Positions 1 to 11,012 of a DNA stretch of 64,000 nucleotides are shown in pieces. Source of the stretch: Streptomyces griseosporeus (GTDB lineage: Bacteria; Actinomycetota; Actinomycetes; Streptomycetales; Streptomycetaceae). A program made the translations under genes and the position numbers. The notes under the pieces are model-generated. The model was given only the letters and a program-made list of their open reading frames with translations, did no database searches and was not told where the DNA came from. The DNA lies in the NCBI RefSeq assembly GCF_014656055.1, contig NZ_BNBR01000001.1, positions 1,116,001-1,180,000 of the forward strand, written 5' to 3'. The first letter of the stretch is position 1. Each line of letters begins with the position of its first letter.

Positions 1-2257
<2,257 letters not shown>

Positions 2258-2371
2258 CGTCTCTCCCGTCTCGGTGGGCCTGCTCGGCCCGGCGGTGACT
2301 CCTGCGGCCACGCTAGCCGCGGCCCACCGGCCCGCGCTTCTCGATTCCTGACGGACCCGCGGGCGAGGGGC

Positions 2372-2893
2372 TCAGGCGCCGGTGACCGCCTTGTAGTAGA
2401 GCGTCGTCGGCCGCAGCACCCCGGCCGGGTCGGCCGCGTAGTCGGGGATCGTCCCGGCGCGGGTCCATCCGGCGCCGCGGTACAGGTGTTCGGCGGGGCT
2501 GCCGGTCTCGGTGTCGAGGTGCAGGAGGGTGATCCCGGCGTCGGCGGCGGCCCGCTCGGCGGTGGTGAGCAGCGTGCGCCCGAGGCCCTGTCCGCGGGCC
2601 CGGCGGTGCACCATGAGCTTCACCAGCTCGGCCCGGTGACGGCTGTTGGGCTTGTCGGGGAAGGCGAGGCTGACGGTGCCGAGGACCCGGCTGCCGTCGT
2701 GCGCCGCCCAGACGGCGAGCCGGCCGGCGGCGGCCTCCGCGGCCCGCCCGCGCCACCAGGCCACGGCCTCGCCGTGGTCCAGGGGGGCGAGGAAGCCGAT
2801 GGAGGCGCCTCCGGCGACGGTGTCGGTCAGCAGCTCCGCCAGCGGTCCGGCGCACTCCTCGACGCGCTTCGCGTCCAGTCGCTCCACGATCAC
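2372..2893 (-). CDS. GNAT-family N-acetyltransferase
   Basis: The protein has 173 residues from a GTG at 2893 whose last bases overlap the stop of the upstream regulator (GTGA), so the two genes are translationally coupled. The acetyl-CoA binding signature of the GNAT fold is clear: a strand ending in VKLMVHRRARGQGLGRTL (R-x2-G-x-G pattern), then a helix and HLDTETGSPAEHLYRGAGW. The acetyl acceptor cannot be told. Pairing with an XRE-cupin regulator is common in Streptomyces and suggests that the upstream gene controls this enzyme, perhaps for detoxifying a small amine. Longer in-frame extensions upstream overlap the regulator and are unlikely. Confidence 0.88.
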   Translation of the reverse strand: MIVERLDAKRVEECAGPLAELLTDTVAGGASIGFLAPLDHGEAVAWWRGRAAEAAAGRLAVWAAHDGSRVLGTVSLAFPDKPNSRHRAELVKLMVHRRARGQGLGRTLLTTAERAAADAGITLLHLDTETGSPAEHLYRGAGWTRAGTIPDYAADPAGVLRPTTLYYKAVTGA

Positions 2894-3483
2894 GGCCGCA
2901 CCACCGCCAGCAGGTACCGCGCCTCCGTCTCGCCGGCGCACCGGAACCGCGTCGGCCCCCATACCCGCATCCGCAGGCAGTCCCCGCTCTCCAGCCGGTG
3001 CGCGGTCTGCTCCGCCGTGACCTCCAGGGCGCCCTCCAGCACCCAGATGTGCTGCTCCAGGCCGGCGACGGGCGGCCGGTCGTAGGGGAGGTCGGCGCCC
3101 ACGGCGAGCCGGCCCTCGACGAGTTCGCCGCGCAGCCCGGCGTGCGGGGGCGACACGGAGCGTCGTACGAAGCCGGAGGCGCGGTCCTGCCACACGGCCT
3201 GGTCGGCGGCCCGCACCACCGGCACGGGCTCTGCCTCCACCTCGCTGAGCAGCTGGGACATGGTGCGGCCGTAGACATGGCAGAGGCGGTTGAGGACGGC
3301 GGCGGTGGGGCTGATCTCGGCGCGCTCGGCCCGGGACAGCGTGGACCGGCTCACGCCACTGCGGTCCGCCAGCTCTCCCAGGGACCAGCCGTGCTGGGCG
3401 CGCAGTTCGGCGAGGCGCGCGCCGAGCCGGGCGTCGACGGGGTCGGGTTCCGGGACGCCCGAGCCCTCGGATGCGTTTCTCAT
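2890..3483 (-). CDS. XRE-family regulator with C-terminal cupin domain
   Basis: This 197-residue protein has an N-terminal HTH_3 domain (residues about 17-75; LAELRAQHGWSLGELADRSG then SRSTLSRAER) followed by a cupin sensor (about 110-195, ending in YLLAVVRP). The ATG at 3483 has no Shine-Dalgarno sequence just upstream and lies inside a near-perfect inverted repeat (3480-3508), so translation may be leaderless and the gene autorepressed. It overlaps the following GNAT gene by four bases, implying control of that acetyltransferase. The ligand of the cupin pocket is not predictable. The fold is confidently assigned; the regulon is inferred. Confidence 0.88.
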   Translation of the reverse strand: MRNASEGSGVPEPDPVDARLGARLAELRAQHGWSLGELADRSGVSRSTLSRAERAEISPTAAVLNRLCHVYGRTMSQLLSEVEAEPVPVVRAADQAVWQDRASGFVRRSVSPPHAGLRGELVEGRLAVGADLPYDRPPVAGLEQHIWVLEGALEVTAEQTAHRLESGDCLRMRVWGPTRFRCAGETEARYLLAVVRP

Positions 3484-3508
3484 ATTCGGGACGCTATCCC
3501 GGATATGA
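3480..3508. promoter_or_regulatory. Inverted-repeat operator over the XRE-cupin start codon
   Basis: TCATATTCGGGA (3480-3491) and TCCCGGATATGA (3497-3508) form an inverted repeat with one mismatch around a 5-base spacer. The left arm contains the start codon (CAT at 3481-3483 on the plus strand). On the coding strand TAGCGT is followed by seven bases and then ATG, so it could act as a -10 box for a leaderless transcript. Autoregulation by the XRE protein is inferred. Confidence 0.6.
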
Positions 3509-3550
3509 GACGCGCGGGTTTCCGATTCCTCACACTCGAAGCCGACCCGT

Positions 3551-4456
3551 TCAGACCCGCGCCGCCTCCGTCAGCGCCCGCAGCACCGGCCGGATCAGCG
3601 GATGCTCCTCCGCGCCCCGGCGTACCGCGGCGAAGACGCGGCGGGTCGGGGCCACCCCGTCGACCGGGCGGACGACGACACCGCTGAGGTCCATGCCGCG
3701 CAGCGCGGAGCGCGGTACGAGGGCCACGCCCGCATCCGCCGAGGCCAGCGCGACGACGGCGCGGAAGTCGTCGGAGGAGTGCTCCAGGCGCGGCTGGAAG
3801 CCGGCGTTCTCGCAGGCCAGGACGACGACGTCATGGCAGGGGTTGCCCGGGTAGGGGCCGATCCACGGGTCCTTGGCCAGTTCGGCGAGCGGCACCTCGG
3901 CGGCGTCGGCCAGCCGGTGGTGCACGGGGACGACCGCGTCGAAGGGCTCGGCGTACAGCGGGACGTGGGCGAGGCGCGGATCGTCGGCGGGCGGCGCCCC
4001 GCGGTACTCGACGGCCACGGCGACGTCCACCTGCCGGTCCAGGACCATGGGCAGGCTGGCGTCGCCCTCGGCGTCCTGCACGCGGATCTTTATGCCGGGG
4101 GCGGTCCGGGCGAGGGCGGCCACCGCCGGCGCGACGACCAGGGCGATGCCGGTGGCGAAGGCGGCGACGGTGACCGTGCCGGCCTGGCCGGAGCTGTAGG
4201 CCGCGAGTTCGGCCTCGGCCCGCTCCAGCTGGGCGAGGACGGCGTTGGTGTGGCTGAGCAGGATCTCGCCGGCCGGGGTGAGCCGTACGCCCTTGGCGCC
4301 GCGTTCGACCAGGCGGTGGCCGGTCTCCTGCTCCAGCGCGGTCAGCTGCTGGGAGACCGCGGAGGGGGTGAGGTACAGCGCGGCGGCAGCCGCGGTCACC
4401 GTGCGATGGTCGGCCACCGCACGGAGGATGTGCAGCCGCCGCGCTTCGATCACCAC
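3551..4456 (-). CDS. LysR-family transcriptional regulator
   Basis: The 301-residue protein has a typical LysR winged-helix N-terminus (residues 1-60: ARRLHILRAVADHRTVTAAAAALYLTPSAVSQQLTALE) and a periplasmic-binding-like effector domain from about residue 90. It follows kbl by only 14 bp and in the same direction, so tdh-kbl-lysR probably form one transcript and this protein is the likely regulator of threonine catabolism. LysR genes are more often divergent from their targets, so a same-strand downstream position is a little unusual. The inducer is unknown. Confidence 0.9.
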   Translation of the reverse strand: MVIEARRLHILRAVADHRTVTAAAAALYLTPSAVSQQLTALEQETGHRLVERGAKGVRLTPAGEILLSHTNAVLAQLERAEAELAAYSSGQAGTVTVAAFATGIALVVAPAVAALARTAPGIKIRVQDAEGDASLPMVLDRQVDVAVAVEYRGAPPADDPRLAHVPLYAEPFDAVVPVHHRLADAAEVPLAELAKDPWIGPYPGNPCHDVVVLACENAGFQPRLEHSSDDFRAVVALASADAGVALVPRSALRGMDLSGVVVRPVDGVAPTRRVFAAVRRGAEEHPLIRPVLRALTEAARV

Positions 4457-4470
4457 TCGATTGTCTCAGC

Positions 4471-5664
4471 TCAGGCGGCCAGTTCCGCCCGCGCGGCGAC
4501 GAAGGCGTCCACGGCCCGGTCGACGTCCTCGGTGGAGTGCGCGGCCGACAGCTGGACGCGGATGCGGGCCTGGCCCTGCGGGACGACCGGGTAGGAGAAG
4601 CCGATCACGTACACGCCGCGCTCCAGCAGCAGTTCCGCCATCCGGCCGGCCACCGCCGCGTCACCGATCATGACCGGGGCGATGGGGTGGTCGCCGGGGA
4701 GGATGTCGAAGCCCTCCTCGGTCATCCGGCGGCGGAAGTGCGCGGTGTTCGCGGCGAGCTTCTCCCGCAGGTCGCCCGCCGACTCCAGCAGGTCGAGGAC
4801 CTTCAGCGAGGCGGCGGCGATCACCGGGGCGAGCGTGTTGGAGAACAGGTACGGCCGCGAGCGCTGCCGCAGCAGGGCGACGATCTCGGCGCGGGCGGCG
4901 ACGTAGCCGCCGGAGGCGCCGCCGAGGGCCTTGCCGAGGGTGCCGGTGACGATGTCGACGCGGTCCATGACGCCGTGCAGCTCGGGGGTGCCGCGGCCGG
5001 TGGGGCCGGTGAAGCCGACGGCGTGCGAGTCGTCGACCATCACCATCGCGTCGTAGCGTTCGGCGAGGTCGCAGATCTCCGCGAGGGGGGCGACGTAGCC
5101 GTCCATGGAGAACACGCCGTCGGTGACGATCAGCCGGCGCCGCGCGGACTGCGCCTCCTTCAACTGCCGTTCGAGGTCGGCCAGATCACGGTTGGCGTAG
5201 CGGAAGCGGCGGGCCTTGGACAGGCGGATGCCGTCGATGATCGACGCGTGGTTCAGCGCGTCGGAGATCACCGCGTCCTCCTCGCCGAGCAGCGTCTCGA
5301 AGACACCGCCGTTGGCGTCGAAGCAGGAGGAGTACAGGATCGTGTCCTCCTGGCCGAGGAACGCCGACAGCCGCGCCTCCAGCTCCTTGTGCACCTCCTG
5401 GGTGCCGCAGATGAAGCGGACGGACGCCATGCCGTAGCCCCAGCGGTCCAGGGCCTCGTGGGCGGCGGCGATCACGTCGGGGTGGTCGGCGAGGCCGAGG
5501 TAGTTGTTGGCGCAGAAGTTGAGGACCTCGCCGGGGCGGCCGCCCGCGGTGACGTTCACGGTCGCGGACTGCGGGGTGCCGATCACCCGCTCGGGCTTGT
5601 GCAGGCCGGCGGCGCGGATCTCGTCGAGGGTGGCGCGCAGGTCGTCGCGCACGGAGTCGAACAT
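4471..5664 (-). CDS. kbl: Glycine C-acetyltransferase (2-amino-3-ketobutyrate CoA ligase)
   Basis: A PLP-dependent alpha-oxoamine synthase of 397 residues, the usual Kbl length. It cleaves 2-amino-3-ketobutyrate with CoA into glycine and acetyl-CoA, the second step of threonine degradation. Visible features are [10 protein letters not shown] (residues 211-220, with Asp and His contacting PLP) and the Schiff-base lysine in [10 protein letters not shown] (Lys245). The gene follows tdh by 19 bp, and the tdh-kbl pair is the classic arrangement. The Shine-Dalgarno site is TAGGAG just upstream. Function is confident from both the sequence and the neighbour. Confidence 0.96.
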   Translation of the reverse strand: MFDSVRDDLRATLDEIRAAGLHKPERVIGTPQSATVNVTAGGRPGEVLNFCANNYLGLADHPDVIAAAHEALDRWGYGMASVRFICGTQEVHKELEARLSAFLGQEDTILYSSCFDANGGVFETLLGEEDAVISDALNHASIIDGIRLSKARRFRYANRDLADLERQLKEAQSARRRLIVTDGVFSMDGYVAPLAEICDLAERYDAMVMVDDSHAVGFTGPTGRGTPELHGVMDRVDIVTGTLGKALGGASGGYVAARAEIVALLRQRSRPYLFSNTLAPVIAAASLKVLDLLESAGDLREKLAANTAHFRRRMTEEGFDILPGDHPIAPVMIGDAAVAGRMAELLLERGVYVIGFSYPVVPQGQARIRVQLSAAHSTEDVDRAVDAFVAARAELAA

Positions 5665-5683
5665 TGCAGGGGCTCCTAAAGGG

Positions 5684-6712
5684 TTACGCGGTCCAGTCGA
5701 GGATGACCTTGCCGCCGGTGCCGCTCGCCGCGTCGGCGAACGCCGCCTCGAAGTCGCGGTAGCCGTAGCGGCCGGTGATGACGGGGGCGAGGTCGAGGCC
5801 GCCTTCGAGGAGGACGGTCATCGCGTACCAGGTCTCGTACATCTCACGGCCGTAGATGCCCTTGAGGGTGATCATCGAGGTGACGATCCGCGACCAGTCG
5901 ACGGGGAACTCCTCGGCGGGCAGGCCGAGCATGGCGATCTTGCCGCCGTGGGTCATGTTGGCGATCATCTCGCGCAGCGCGGCGGGGTTGCCGGACATCT
6001 CCAGGCCCACGTCGAAGCCCTCGCGCAGGCCGAGTTCGCGCTGGCCGTCGGCGATGGAGGTGCGGGAGACGTCGAGGGCGAGGTGCGCGCCGATCTTCCG
6101 GGCCAGCTCCAGGCGCTCCTCGCTGACGTCGGTGACGACGACGTGGCGGGCACCGGCGTGCTTGGCCACGGCCGCGGCCATCAGACCGATCGGGCCGGCG
6201 CCGGTGATCAGCACGTCCTCGTTGACCAGCGGGAAGGACAGCGCCGTGTGCACGGCGTTGCCGAACGGGTCGAAGATCGCCGCGACGTCGAGGTCGACCG
6301 GCACCCGGTGCACCCACACGTTGGACGCGGGCAGCGCCACGTACTCGGCGAACGCGCCGTCCCGGCCGACGCCGAGACCGACGGTCGCCCGGCACAGGTG
6401 GCGGCGTCCGGCCAGGCAGTTGCGGCACTTGCCGCACACCAGATGTCCCTCGCCGCTGACCAGGTCGCCCGCCTTGATGTCGGCGACGTCGCGGCCGGTG
6501 TCGACGACCTCGCCGACGAACTCGTGCCCGATGACGAGGGGGGTGCGGATGGCCTGCTGGGCCCAGCCGTCCCAGGACCGGATGTGCAGGTCGGTGCCGC
6601 AGATGCCGGTGCGCAGCACCTTGATGAGCACGTCGCCGGGCCCGACGGCGGGCTCCGGGACGTCCATGAGCCAGAGCCCGGGCTCCGCCTTCTCCTTGAC
6701 CAGCGCCTTCAC
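5684..6712 (-). CDS. tdh: L-threonine 3-dehydrogenase
   Basis: A zinc-dependent medium-chain dehydrogenase of 342 residues when started at the GTG at 6712, which is preceded by CAGGAG; E. coli Tdh has 341. It oxidises threonine to 2-amino-3-ketobutyrate with NAD. Catalytic zinc ligands Cys38 and His63-Glu64 (GHE) and the structural zinc cysteines 93, 96, 99 and 107 are present, followed by the GAGPIG nucleotide motif. An in-frame ATG farther upstream would add 38 low-complexity residues and has no support. The product feeds the adjacent kbl. A 13-bp perfect hairpin lies in the leader. Confidence 0.96.
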   Translation of the reverse strand: MKALVKEKAEPGLWLMDVPEPAVGPGDVLIKVLRTGICGTDLHIRSWDGWAQQAIRTPLVIGHEFVGEVVDTGRDVADIKAGDLVSGEGHLVCGKCRNCLAGRRHLCRATVGLGVGRDGAFAEYVALPASNVWVHRVPVDLDVAAIFDPFGNAVHTALSFPLVNEDVLITGAGPIGLMAAAVAKHAGARHVVVTDVSEERLELARKIGAHLALDVSRTSIADGQRELGLREGFDVGLEMSGNPAALREMIANMTHGGKIAMLGLPAEEFPVDWSRIVTSMITLKGIYGREMYETWYAMTVLLEGGLDLAPVITGRYGYRDFEAAFADAASGTGGKVILDWTA

Positions 6713-6737
6713 CGCTACGGCTCCTGAGGGGTGCGTT

Positions 6738-6774
6738 CCCGGACGCGGGCAGGCCGAAGGAGCCCGCGTCCGGG
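6738..6774 (-). promoter_or_regulatory. Hairpin in the tdh leader
   Basis: CCCGGACGCGGGC (6738-6750) and GCCCGCGTCCGGG (6762-6774) are perfect 13-base arms around an 11-base loop, 26 to 62 bases upstream of the tdh start. In the transcript it would be a very stable stem just before the CAGGAG ribosome site. No U-tract follows, so it is not an ordinary terminator; an attenuator, mRNA stabiliser or protein site is possible. I looked for glycine-riboswitch core sequences here and saw none. Confidence 0.5.
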
Positions 6775-6937
6775 AGGGAAGTGGAATCGTGCAGCAATCT
6801 GCCGTACGGCGCCCGCCCCGGTCCATCGAGGTTTTCTTAAGCGCCGCCTCAGCTTTGCTTCACACATGCTGACCTGCGCGGACGCGGGTGGCGAGGGGCT
6901 GTTGGAGTGACGGCGCGCGGCGTCGGCGACACGCCCC

Positions 6938-7516
6938 TCACAGGATGGGCAGCCCGTCCTCGGCGCTGCGCTCCAGCCGTACGACGAGGTCGGCGGCGGA
7001 CGCCTTGACGGTCTCCAGGCCCGCCTTCCCCCAGGGCCGGGGAGCGAGGTCGGCGACGCTCACCGTGCCGAGGACGGTGCCGGTCGAGTCGATCAGCGGG
7101 GCGCCGAGGTAGGAGCGGATGCCGTAGTCGTCGACGACGGGGTTGCCGGCGAAGCGCGGGTAGTCGCGGACGTCCTCCAGCGCCAGCGCCCGGCGCCGCA
7201 CGACGACGTGCGGGCAGTAGCCGTGGTCGCGCGGCAGGACGCGGCCGAGCTGCGGCCGGGGCGGCTCGCCCGGCACCGGCGGGAGCGGCGGCGGGATGCA
7301 CAGGCCCGCGAAGAACTGCCCGCACTCGCCGGGGAAGTTGACCATCGCGTACGGCGCCCCGGTGACCTCGGCGAGCCGCTGCGCGAAGGCGTCCAGGGCG
7401 GGCTCGGGCCGCTCCCCCAGCCCGAGGTGCCGCAGCCGCGCCAGCCGGGCGGGCGCCTCGCGGTCCTCCGGGGTGACCAGCAGCCGGCCGGCCGGGCGCG
7501 GTGGGTCGTAGCTCAT
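6938..7516 (-). CDS. GAF-domain protein coupled to the conservon
   Basis: A 192-residue soluble protein; most of it (about 40-185) is one GAF sensor domain with the motif run APYAMVNFPGECGQFFAGL, then YCPHVVV and IRSYLGAPLIDSTGTVLGTVSVAD. No kinase, phosphatase or DNA-binding domain follows. Its ATG overlaps the stop of cvnD (ATGA), so it behaves as the fifth gene of the conservon, where other Streptomyces conservons often carry a cytochrome P450. It may sense a ligand or redox state for the CvnA-D complex, or be its output partner; that is inferred from position only. Confidence 0.8.
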   Translation of the reverse strand: MSYDPPRPAGRLLVTPEDREAPARLARLRHLGLGERPEPALDAFAQRLAEVTGAPYAMVNFPGECGQFFAGLCIPPPLPPVPGEPPRPQLGRVLPRDHGYCPHVVVRRRALALEDVRDYPRFAGNPVVDDYGIRSYLGAPLIDSTGTVLGTVSVADLAPRPWGKAGLETVKASAADLVVRLERSAEDGLPIL

Positions 7517-8157
7517 GACGGGGCTCCGGGCTGGTACAGGGCGGCGCCGTGGCCGGTCGCGGGAGCGGCCGGGGCGTGGGCGATGAGGTGCCGGACGAGG
7601 GTCAGCAGGGTCTGCACCCCGGAGGCGGAGATCCGGGCGTCGCAGCGGACGACGGGGACGTCCGGGTCGAGGTCGATCGCGGCGCGCACCTCGTCCGGGT
7701 CGTAGCGGTAGGCCCCGTCGAACTCGTTGATCGCGACGATGAAGCCGAGGCCGCGTTCCTCGAAGAAGTCGACGGCGGCGAAGCACTCCTCCAGCCGCCG
7801 GGTGTCGGCGAGGATCACCGCGCCGAGCGCGCCCTCGCACAGCTCGTCCCACATGAACCAGAACCGTTCCTGGCCGGGGGTGCCGAACAGGTACAGCACA
7901 TGCTCGGGGTCGAGGGTGATGCGGCCGAAGTCCATGGCGACGGTCGTCTCGACCTTGTTCTCGATGCCGTCGAGGTTGTCGGTCGCGGCGCTCACCGTGG
8001 TCAGCAGCTCCTCCGTGCTGAGCGGGGCGATCTCGCTGACGGCTCCGACGAAGGTGGTCTTGCCGACCCCGAAGCCGCCCGCGACGAGGATCTTCAGCGC
8101 GGTCGGGAACGGGTCGCCGTCGTCGTGGGCCGTTTCAGAGCTGTCGTCGTAGTCCAT
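7513..8157 (-). CDS. cvnD: Conservon GTPase (CvnD type, ATP/GTP-binding)
   Basis: This 214-residue small GTPase resembles the MglA/Ras-like fold: Walker A GGFGVGKTTF at residues 27-36, switch-like GTPGQERFWFMWDEL and the base-recognition region VAINEFD, which has NEFD rather than the usual NKxD. It is the D member of the actinobacterial conservon, a membrane-associated complex compared with eukaryotic G-protein receptors. The gene overlaps cvnC by 23 bp and is followed by the GAF gene with an ATGA overlap. Assignment rests on sequence and on the A-B-C-D gene order. Confidence 0.92.
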   Translation of the reverse strand: MDYDDSSETAHDDGDPFPTALKILVAGGFGVGKTTFVGAVSEIAPLSTEELLTTVSAATDNLDGIENKVETTVAMDFGRITLDPEHVLYLFGTPGQERFWFMWDELCEGALGAVILADTRRLEECFAAVDFFEERGLGFIVAINEFDGAYRYDPDEVRAAIDLDPDVPVVRCDARISASGVQTLLTLVRHLIAHAPAAPATGHGAALYQPGAPS

Positions 8158-8506
8158 CGAGCACTGCCTCCAGAAGAGCCCGGTCGGTGGGGTGGTCTTG
8201 GAACGCGGGGGGCTTGGTGGTCAGGGCCCCGCAGTCGACGAGGTCCGACAGCAGCACCTTGGTCACCACCGCCGGCAGCTTCAGGTGCGCGGCGATCTCG
8301 GCGACCGGCTTCGGCACGCGGCACAGGTCGAGCGCCTGCGCGTGCTCGGGGCCGAGGTAGCCGAGCGGGGTGGCACCGGTGGCCATCACCTGCGACAGCA
8401 GGTCCAGGGCGACCGTGGGCCGGGTGCGGCCGTTGCTGACGGTGAAGGGCCGCACCAGCCGTCCGGCCGCGTCGTCGAGCCAGGGCCCGTCGCCGGCCGC
8501 GGCCAC
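8135..8506 (-). CDS. cvnC: Conservon DUF742 protein (CvnC type)
   Basis: A 123-residue DUF742 protein: LVRPFTVSNGRTRP near the start, then a winged-helix-like region VAEIAAHLKLPAVVTKVLLSDLVDCGAL. GTG at 8506 is chosen because GAGG lies eight bases upstream inside the end of cvnB; a TTG at 8512 overlaps the cvnB stop and is the alternative. DUF742 proteins bind the histidine-kinase-like and GTPase partners in conservons, but their biochemical role is not defined. The gene is between cvnB and cvnD with overlaps on both sides. Confidence 0.9.
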   Translation of the reverse strand: MAAAGDGPWLDDAAGRLVRPFTVSNGRTRPTVALDLLSQVMATGATPLGYLGPEHAQALDLCRVPKPVAEIAAHLKLPAVVTKVLLSDLVDCGALTTKPPAFQDHPTDRALLEAVLDGLRRQL

Positions 8507-8508
8507 GC

Positions 8509-8943
8509 TCAAGGCCTCATCACCGAGGGTTCGGCCGCGTGCTGGCGGGGCGCTGTCACCAGATACGGCCGGACGCTCTTGACCAGCATCGCCATCTCGT
8601 ACCCGAGCACCGCGGCGTCGGCCTCGCGGCCGGCGAGCACGGCGAGGCAGGTGCCGGAGCCGGCGGTGGTGACGAACAGCAGCATCGAGTCGAGTTCGAC
8701 GACGACCTGCCGCACGTCGCCGCCGTCGCCGAAGCGGACGCCGGCGCTGCGGCCGAGGGAGTACAGGCCGGAGGCCAGCGCGGCCATGTGGTCGGCGCTG
8801 TCGGGGTCGAGGCCGTGCACGGACTTCACGAGTCCGTCGCTGGACAGCAGGACGGCGCTGGTCGTGTGCGGTACGCGCTGCACGAGGCCGCTCATCAGCC
8901 AGTCGAGGTCGGAAACATGGCCGGTCGGCGCTTCGCTCGCCAT
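8509..8943 (-). CDS. cvnB: Conservon roadblock/LC7 protein (CvnB type)
   Basis: A 144-residue roadblock/LC7 domain protein beginning DLDWLMSGLVQRVPHTTSAVLLSSDGL, the family's regulator-of-GTPase fold. The ATG at 8943 is preceded by AAGGAG at good spacing; an in-frame ATG at 9021 that overlaps the cvnA stop would add 26 residues of low-complexity Pro/Ala sequence and is less likely as the main start. By analogy with MglB, it probably acts as a GTPase-activating or scaffold partner of CvnD. It lies in the middle of the cvnA-B-C-D operon. Confidence 0.92.
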   Translation of the reverse strand: MASEAPTGHVSDLDWLMSGLVQRVPHTTSAVLLSSDGLVKSVHGLDPDSADHMAALASGLYSLGRSAGVRFGDGGDVRQVVVELDSMLLFVTTAGSGTCLAVLAGREADAAVLGYEMAMLVKSVRPYLVTAPRQHAAEPSVMRP

Positions 8944-9017
8944 GGTGGATCGACTCCTTGGGGTACGAAGGTCTGCGGGAGCGGTGGGGGCGGGGCCCGG
9001 GGCGGGCCGGGGGACGG

Positions 9018-11012
9018 TCATCCGGCCGGCGCGCTCCCGTCGTGCCGGGCGGTCGGGGCGGTGGGGGCGGGGCCTGGCGCGGTATGGCCGTCCGGGACGC
9101 GGTGCGCCTCGGGGGCGGCGTGCGCGGGGACGGTGCGCGCCTCGGTTATGCGGGCGGTGTCCGGGCCGGGGTCAGCGGCCGGGGACGGTAGGGCGGTGGG
9201 GGGCCGGTGCGCGATGCTGCCGCTGTGCTGGGCCTCGGCGAGGCCGATGCCGCGCTGGAAGGCGGCCATCAGGCCGGGGTCGTGGCCGGCGGGCTGTTCG
9301 GACTCCGGGCGTGGTGCGGGGCCGCCGCGCAGCTGGGGGGCGATGTGCTCCTGGGCGCGGCGCCGGGGCAGCCGGGGCTTGCCCATGGTGCCGCGGACGG
9401 TGCCGGTGCGCGGCACGGGCGGCAGGCCCTCGTTCTCCTCGACGACGGCCCGGTCCTCGGGCCGGATCCCGGGCGCGGCGGAGGCGGGCGTCGGCCGGTC
9501 CGCCCGCCGGCCGCGGACGGGCAGGGGGGCGGGGGGAGCGCCGGGGACGGGAAGCTGCGCCGGGGTGCCGAACTCGTCGGGGGGCGGTGGGGGTACGGCA
9601 GAGAGGCCGTGCCCCTGGCGGGGCGCCGCGTCGGGAGTGCCCGGGGTGCCGCTTCCCCCTGGGGTCGGTACGGCGGTGTCGTACGCCTCGGCGGCCGGTA
9701 CGGCGACGGGGCCGGTGGTTTCGTACGGCTCACGGGCCGGTACGGCGGAGGGGTCCCCGGTGGGGGGCTCGGCGGGGGCGATGCCGGCGGTCCCCGGGAG
9801 CGGGGCGCTGCCGAGGAGGTCCTGGGGGACGACGAGGACGGCCTGGACGCCGCCGTAGATGTTGGTCTGGAGGCGGACGCGGATGCCGTGCCGCCGGGCG
9901 AGCTGGGAGACGACGTACAGGCCGATGCGGCCGTCGGCGAGCAGGCGGGCGACGTTGACCTGGTCGGGGTCGGCGAGCAGGGCGTTCATCCGCTGCTGTT
10001 CCTCGACGGGCATGCCGAGGCCGCGGTCCTCGACCTCCACGGCGAGGCCCGAGGTGACGAGGTTGGCGCGGAGCAGCACCTGGGTGTGCGGGGCGGAGAA
10101 CACCGTGGCGTTCTCGACGAGTTCCGCGAGCAGGTGGATGACGTCCGCGACGGCGTGCCCGCGCACGTCGCCGTCGATCGGCGGCACGAGCTTGACCCGC
10201 GAGTACTGCTCGACCTCGGCGATGGCGGAGCGCAGCACCTCGGTCATGGAGACGGGGTTGCTCCACTGGCGGCGGGAGACGGCGCCGCCGAGCACGGCGA
10301 GGTTCTCGGCGTGGCGGCGGATGCGGGTGGCGAGGTGGTCGACGTGGAAGAGCCCCTTGAGCAGGTCGGGGTCCTCGATCTCGTTCTCCAGCTCGTCGAG
10401 GATGGAGATCTCGCGGTGCACCAGGGACTGCAGCCGCCGGGCGAGGTTGACGAAGACCTCCAGCTTCTGCTGGCTGCCGGCCTGACTGGAGAGCTGGGCG
10501 GCCTGGACCACGGCGGTGACGGCGCCGTCGTGCGCGCGGGCCAGGTCGGCGGCGAGCAGCTCGAAGTCGTCGGCGTCGGCGGGCGGCTGGCCGCGGGTGC
10601 GGCGCGGGGGCGGGGTGTCGCCGCGGCGCAGCGCCTCCACCAGGGCCCGCAGGTCGGCCTCGCCGCGGGCGCTGCTGCGGCGCAGCGCGTCGACGCGCTC
10701 GCCGACCGCCCTGGCGGCGCGGCCCGCGGCGACGGCGGCGATGCCGACGGCGGCTCCGGCCACCGCGACCGCGCCGGCCAGGACGGCCCACAGGGTGAGG
10801 GTGGGGTGCACGCCGGTGGAGCGGACGGCGAAGAGGACGGCCGCGCAGCCGCTGAGGGCGACCGCCACGGGCGGGAGCACGGCCAGGCGCAGCAGCTGTG
10901 ACCGTATGTGGGCCTCGGGCACGGCGGGGAGGGTGCGGGCTACCGGCCGCCCGTGCCGCCCGCCGCCCTCACGGCGGTCTGCGCGCGCGGCCGGTGCGCG
11001 GAGGTGAGACAT
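9018..11012 (-). CDS. cvnA: Conservon sensor kinase-like protein (CvnA, nitrate/sulfonate sensor HATPase)
   Basis: A 664-residue membrane protein. Two hydrophobic segments near residues 40-100 bracket a short external loop, followed by a dimerisation-like helix and an HATPase_c domain (N-box LVENATVFS, then DRGLGM and GRIGLYVVSQLARRHG). The last 230 residues are disordered Pro/Ala/Arg-rich. It lacks an obvious phospho-accepting H-box with partner response regulator, as usual for CvnA. The ATG at 11012 is preceded by GAGGA; an upstream ATG at 11072 adds 20 basic residues. It is the first gene of the conservon, divergent from the HtrA-like protease. Confidence 0.9.
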   Translation of the reverse strand: MSHLRAPAARADRREGGGRHGRPVARTLPAVPEAHIRSQLLRLAVLPPVAVALSGCAAVLFAVRSTGVHPTLTLWAVLAGAVAVAGAAVGIAAVAAGRAARAVGERVDALRRSSARGEADLRALVEALRRGDTPPPRRTRGQPPADADDFELLAADLARAHDGAVTAVVQAAQLSSQAGSQQKLEVFVNLARRLQSLVHREISILDELENEIEDPDLLKGLFHVDHLATRIRRHAENLAVLGGAVSRRQWSNPVSMTEVLRSAIAEVEQYSRVKLVPPIDGDVRGHAVADVIHLLAELVENATVFSAPHTQVLLRANLVTSGLAVEVEDRGLGMPVEEQQRMNALLADPDQVNVARLLADGRIGLYVVSQLARRHGIRVRLQTNIYGGVQAVLVVPQDLLGSAPLPGTAGIAPAEPPTGDPSAVPAREPYETTGPVAVPAAEAYDTAVPTPGGSGTPGTPDAAPRQGHGLSAVPPPPPDEFGTPAQLPVPGAPPAPLPVRGRRADRPTPASAAPGIRPEDRAVVEENEGLPPVPRTGTVRGTMGKPRLPRRRAQEHIAPQLRGGPAPRPESEQPAGHDPGLMAAFQRGIGLAEAQHSGSIAHRPPTALPSPAADPGPDTARITEARTVPAHAAPEAHRVPDGHTAPGPAPTAPTARHDGSAPAG

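Noticed and set aside
6713..6937. Possible glycine riboswitch before tdh-kbl
   Set aside because: A strong hairpin is present, but the conserved glycine-aptamer core sequences were not found.
8192..9958. 588-codon plus-strand frame and similar long frames opposite the conservon
   Set aside because: Antisense shadows of cvnA-D; Arg/Gly/Ala-rich with no recognisable domain.
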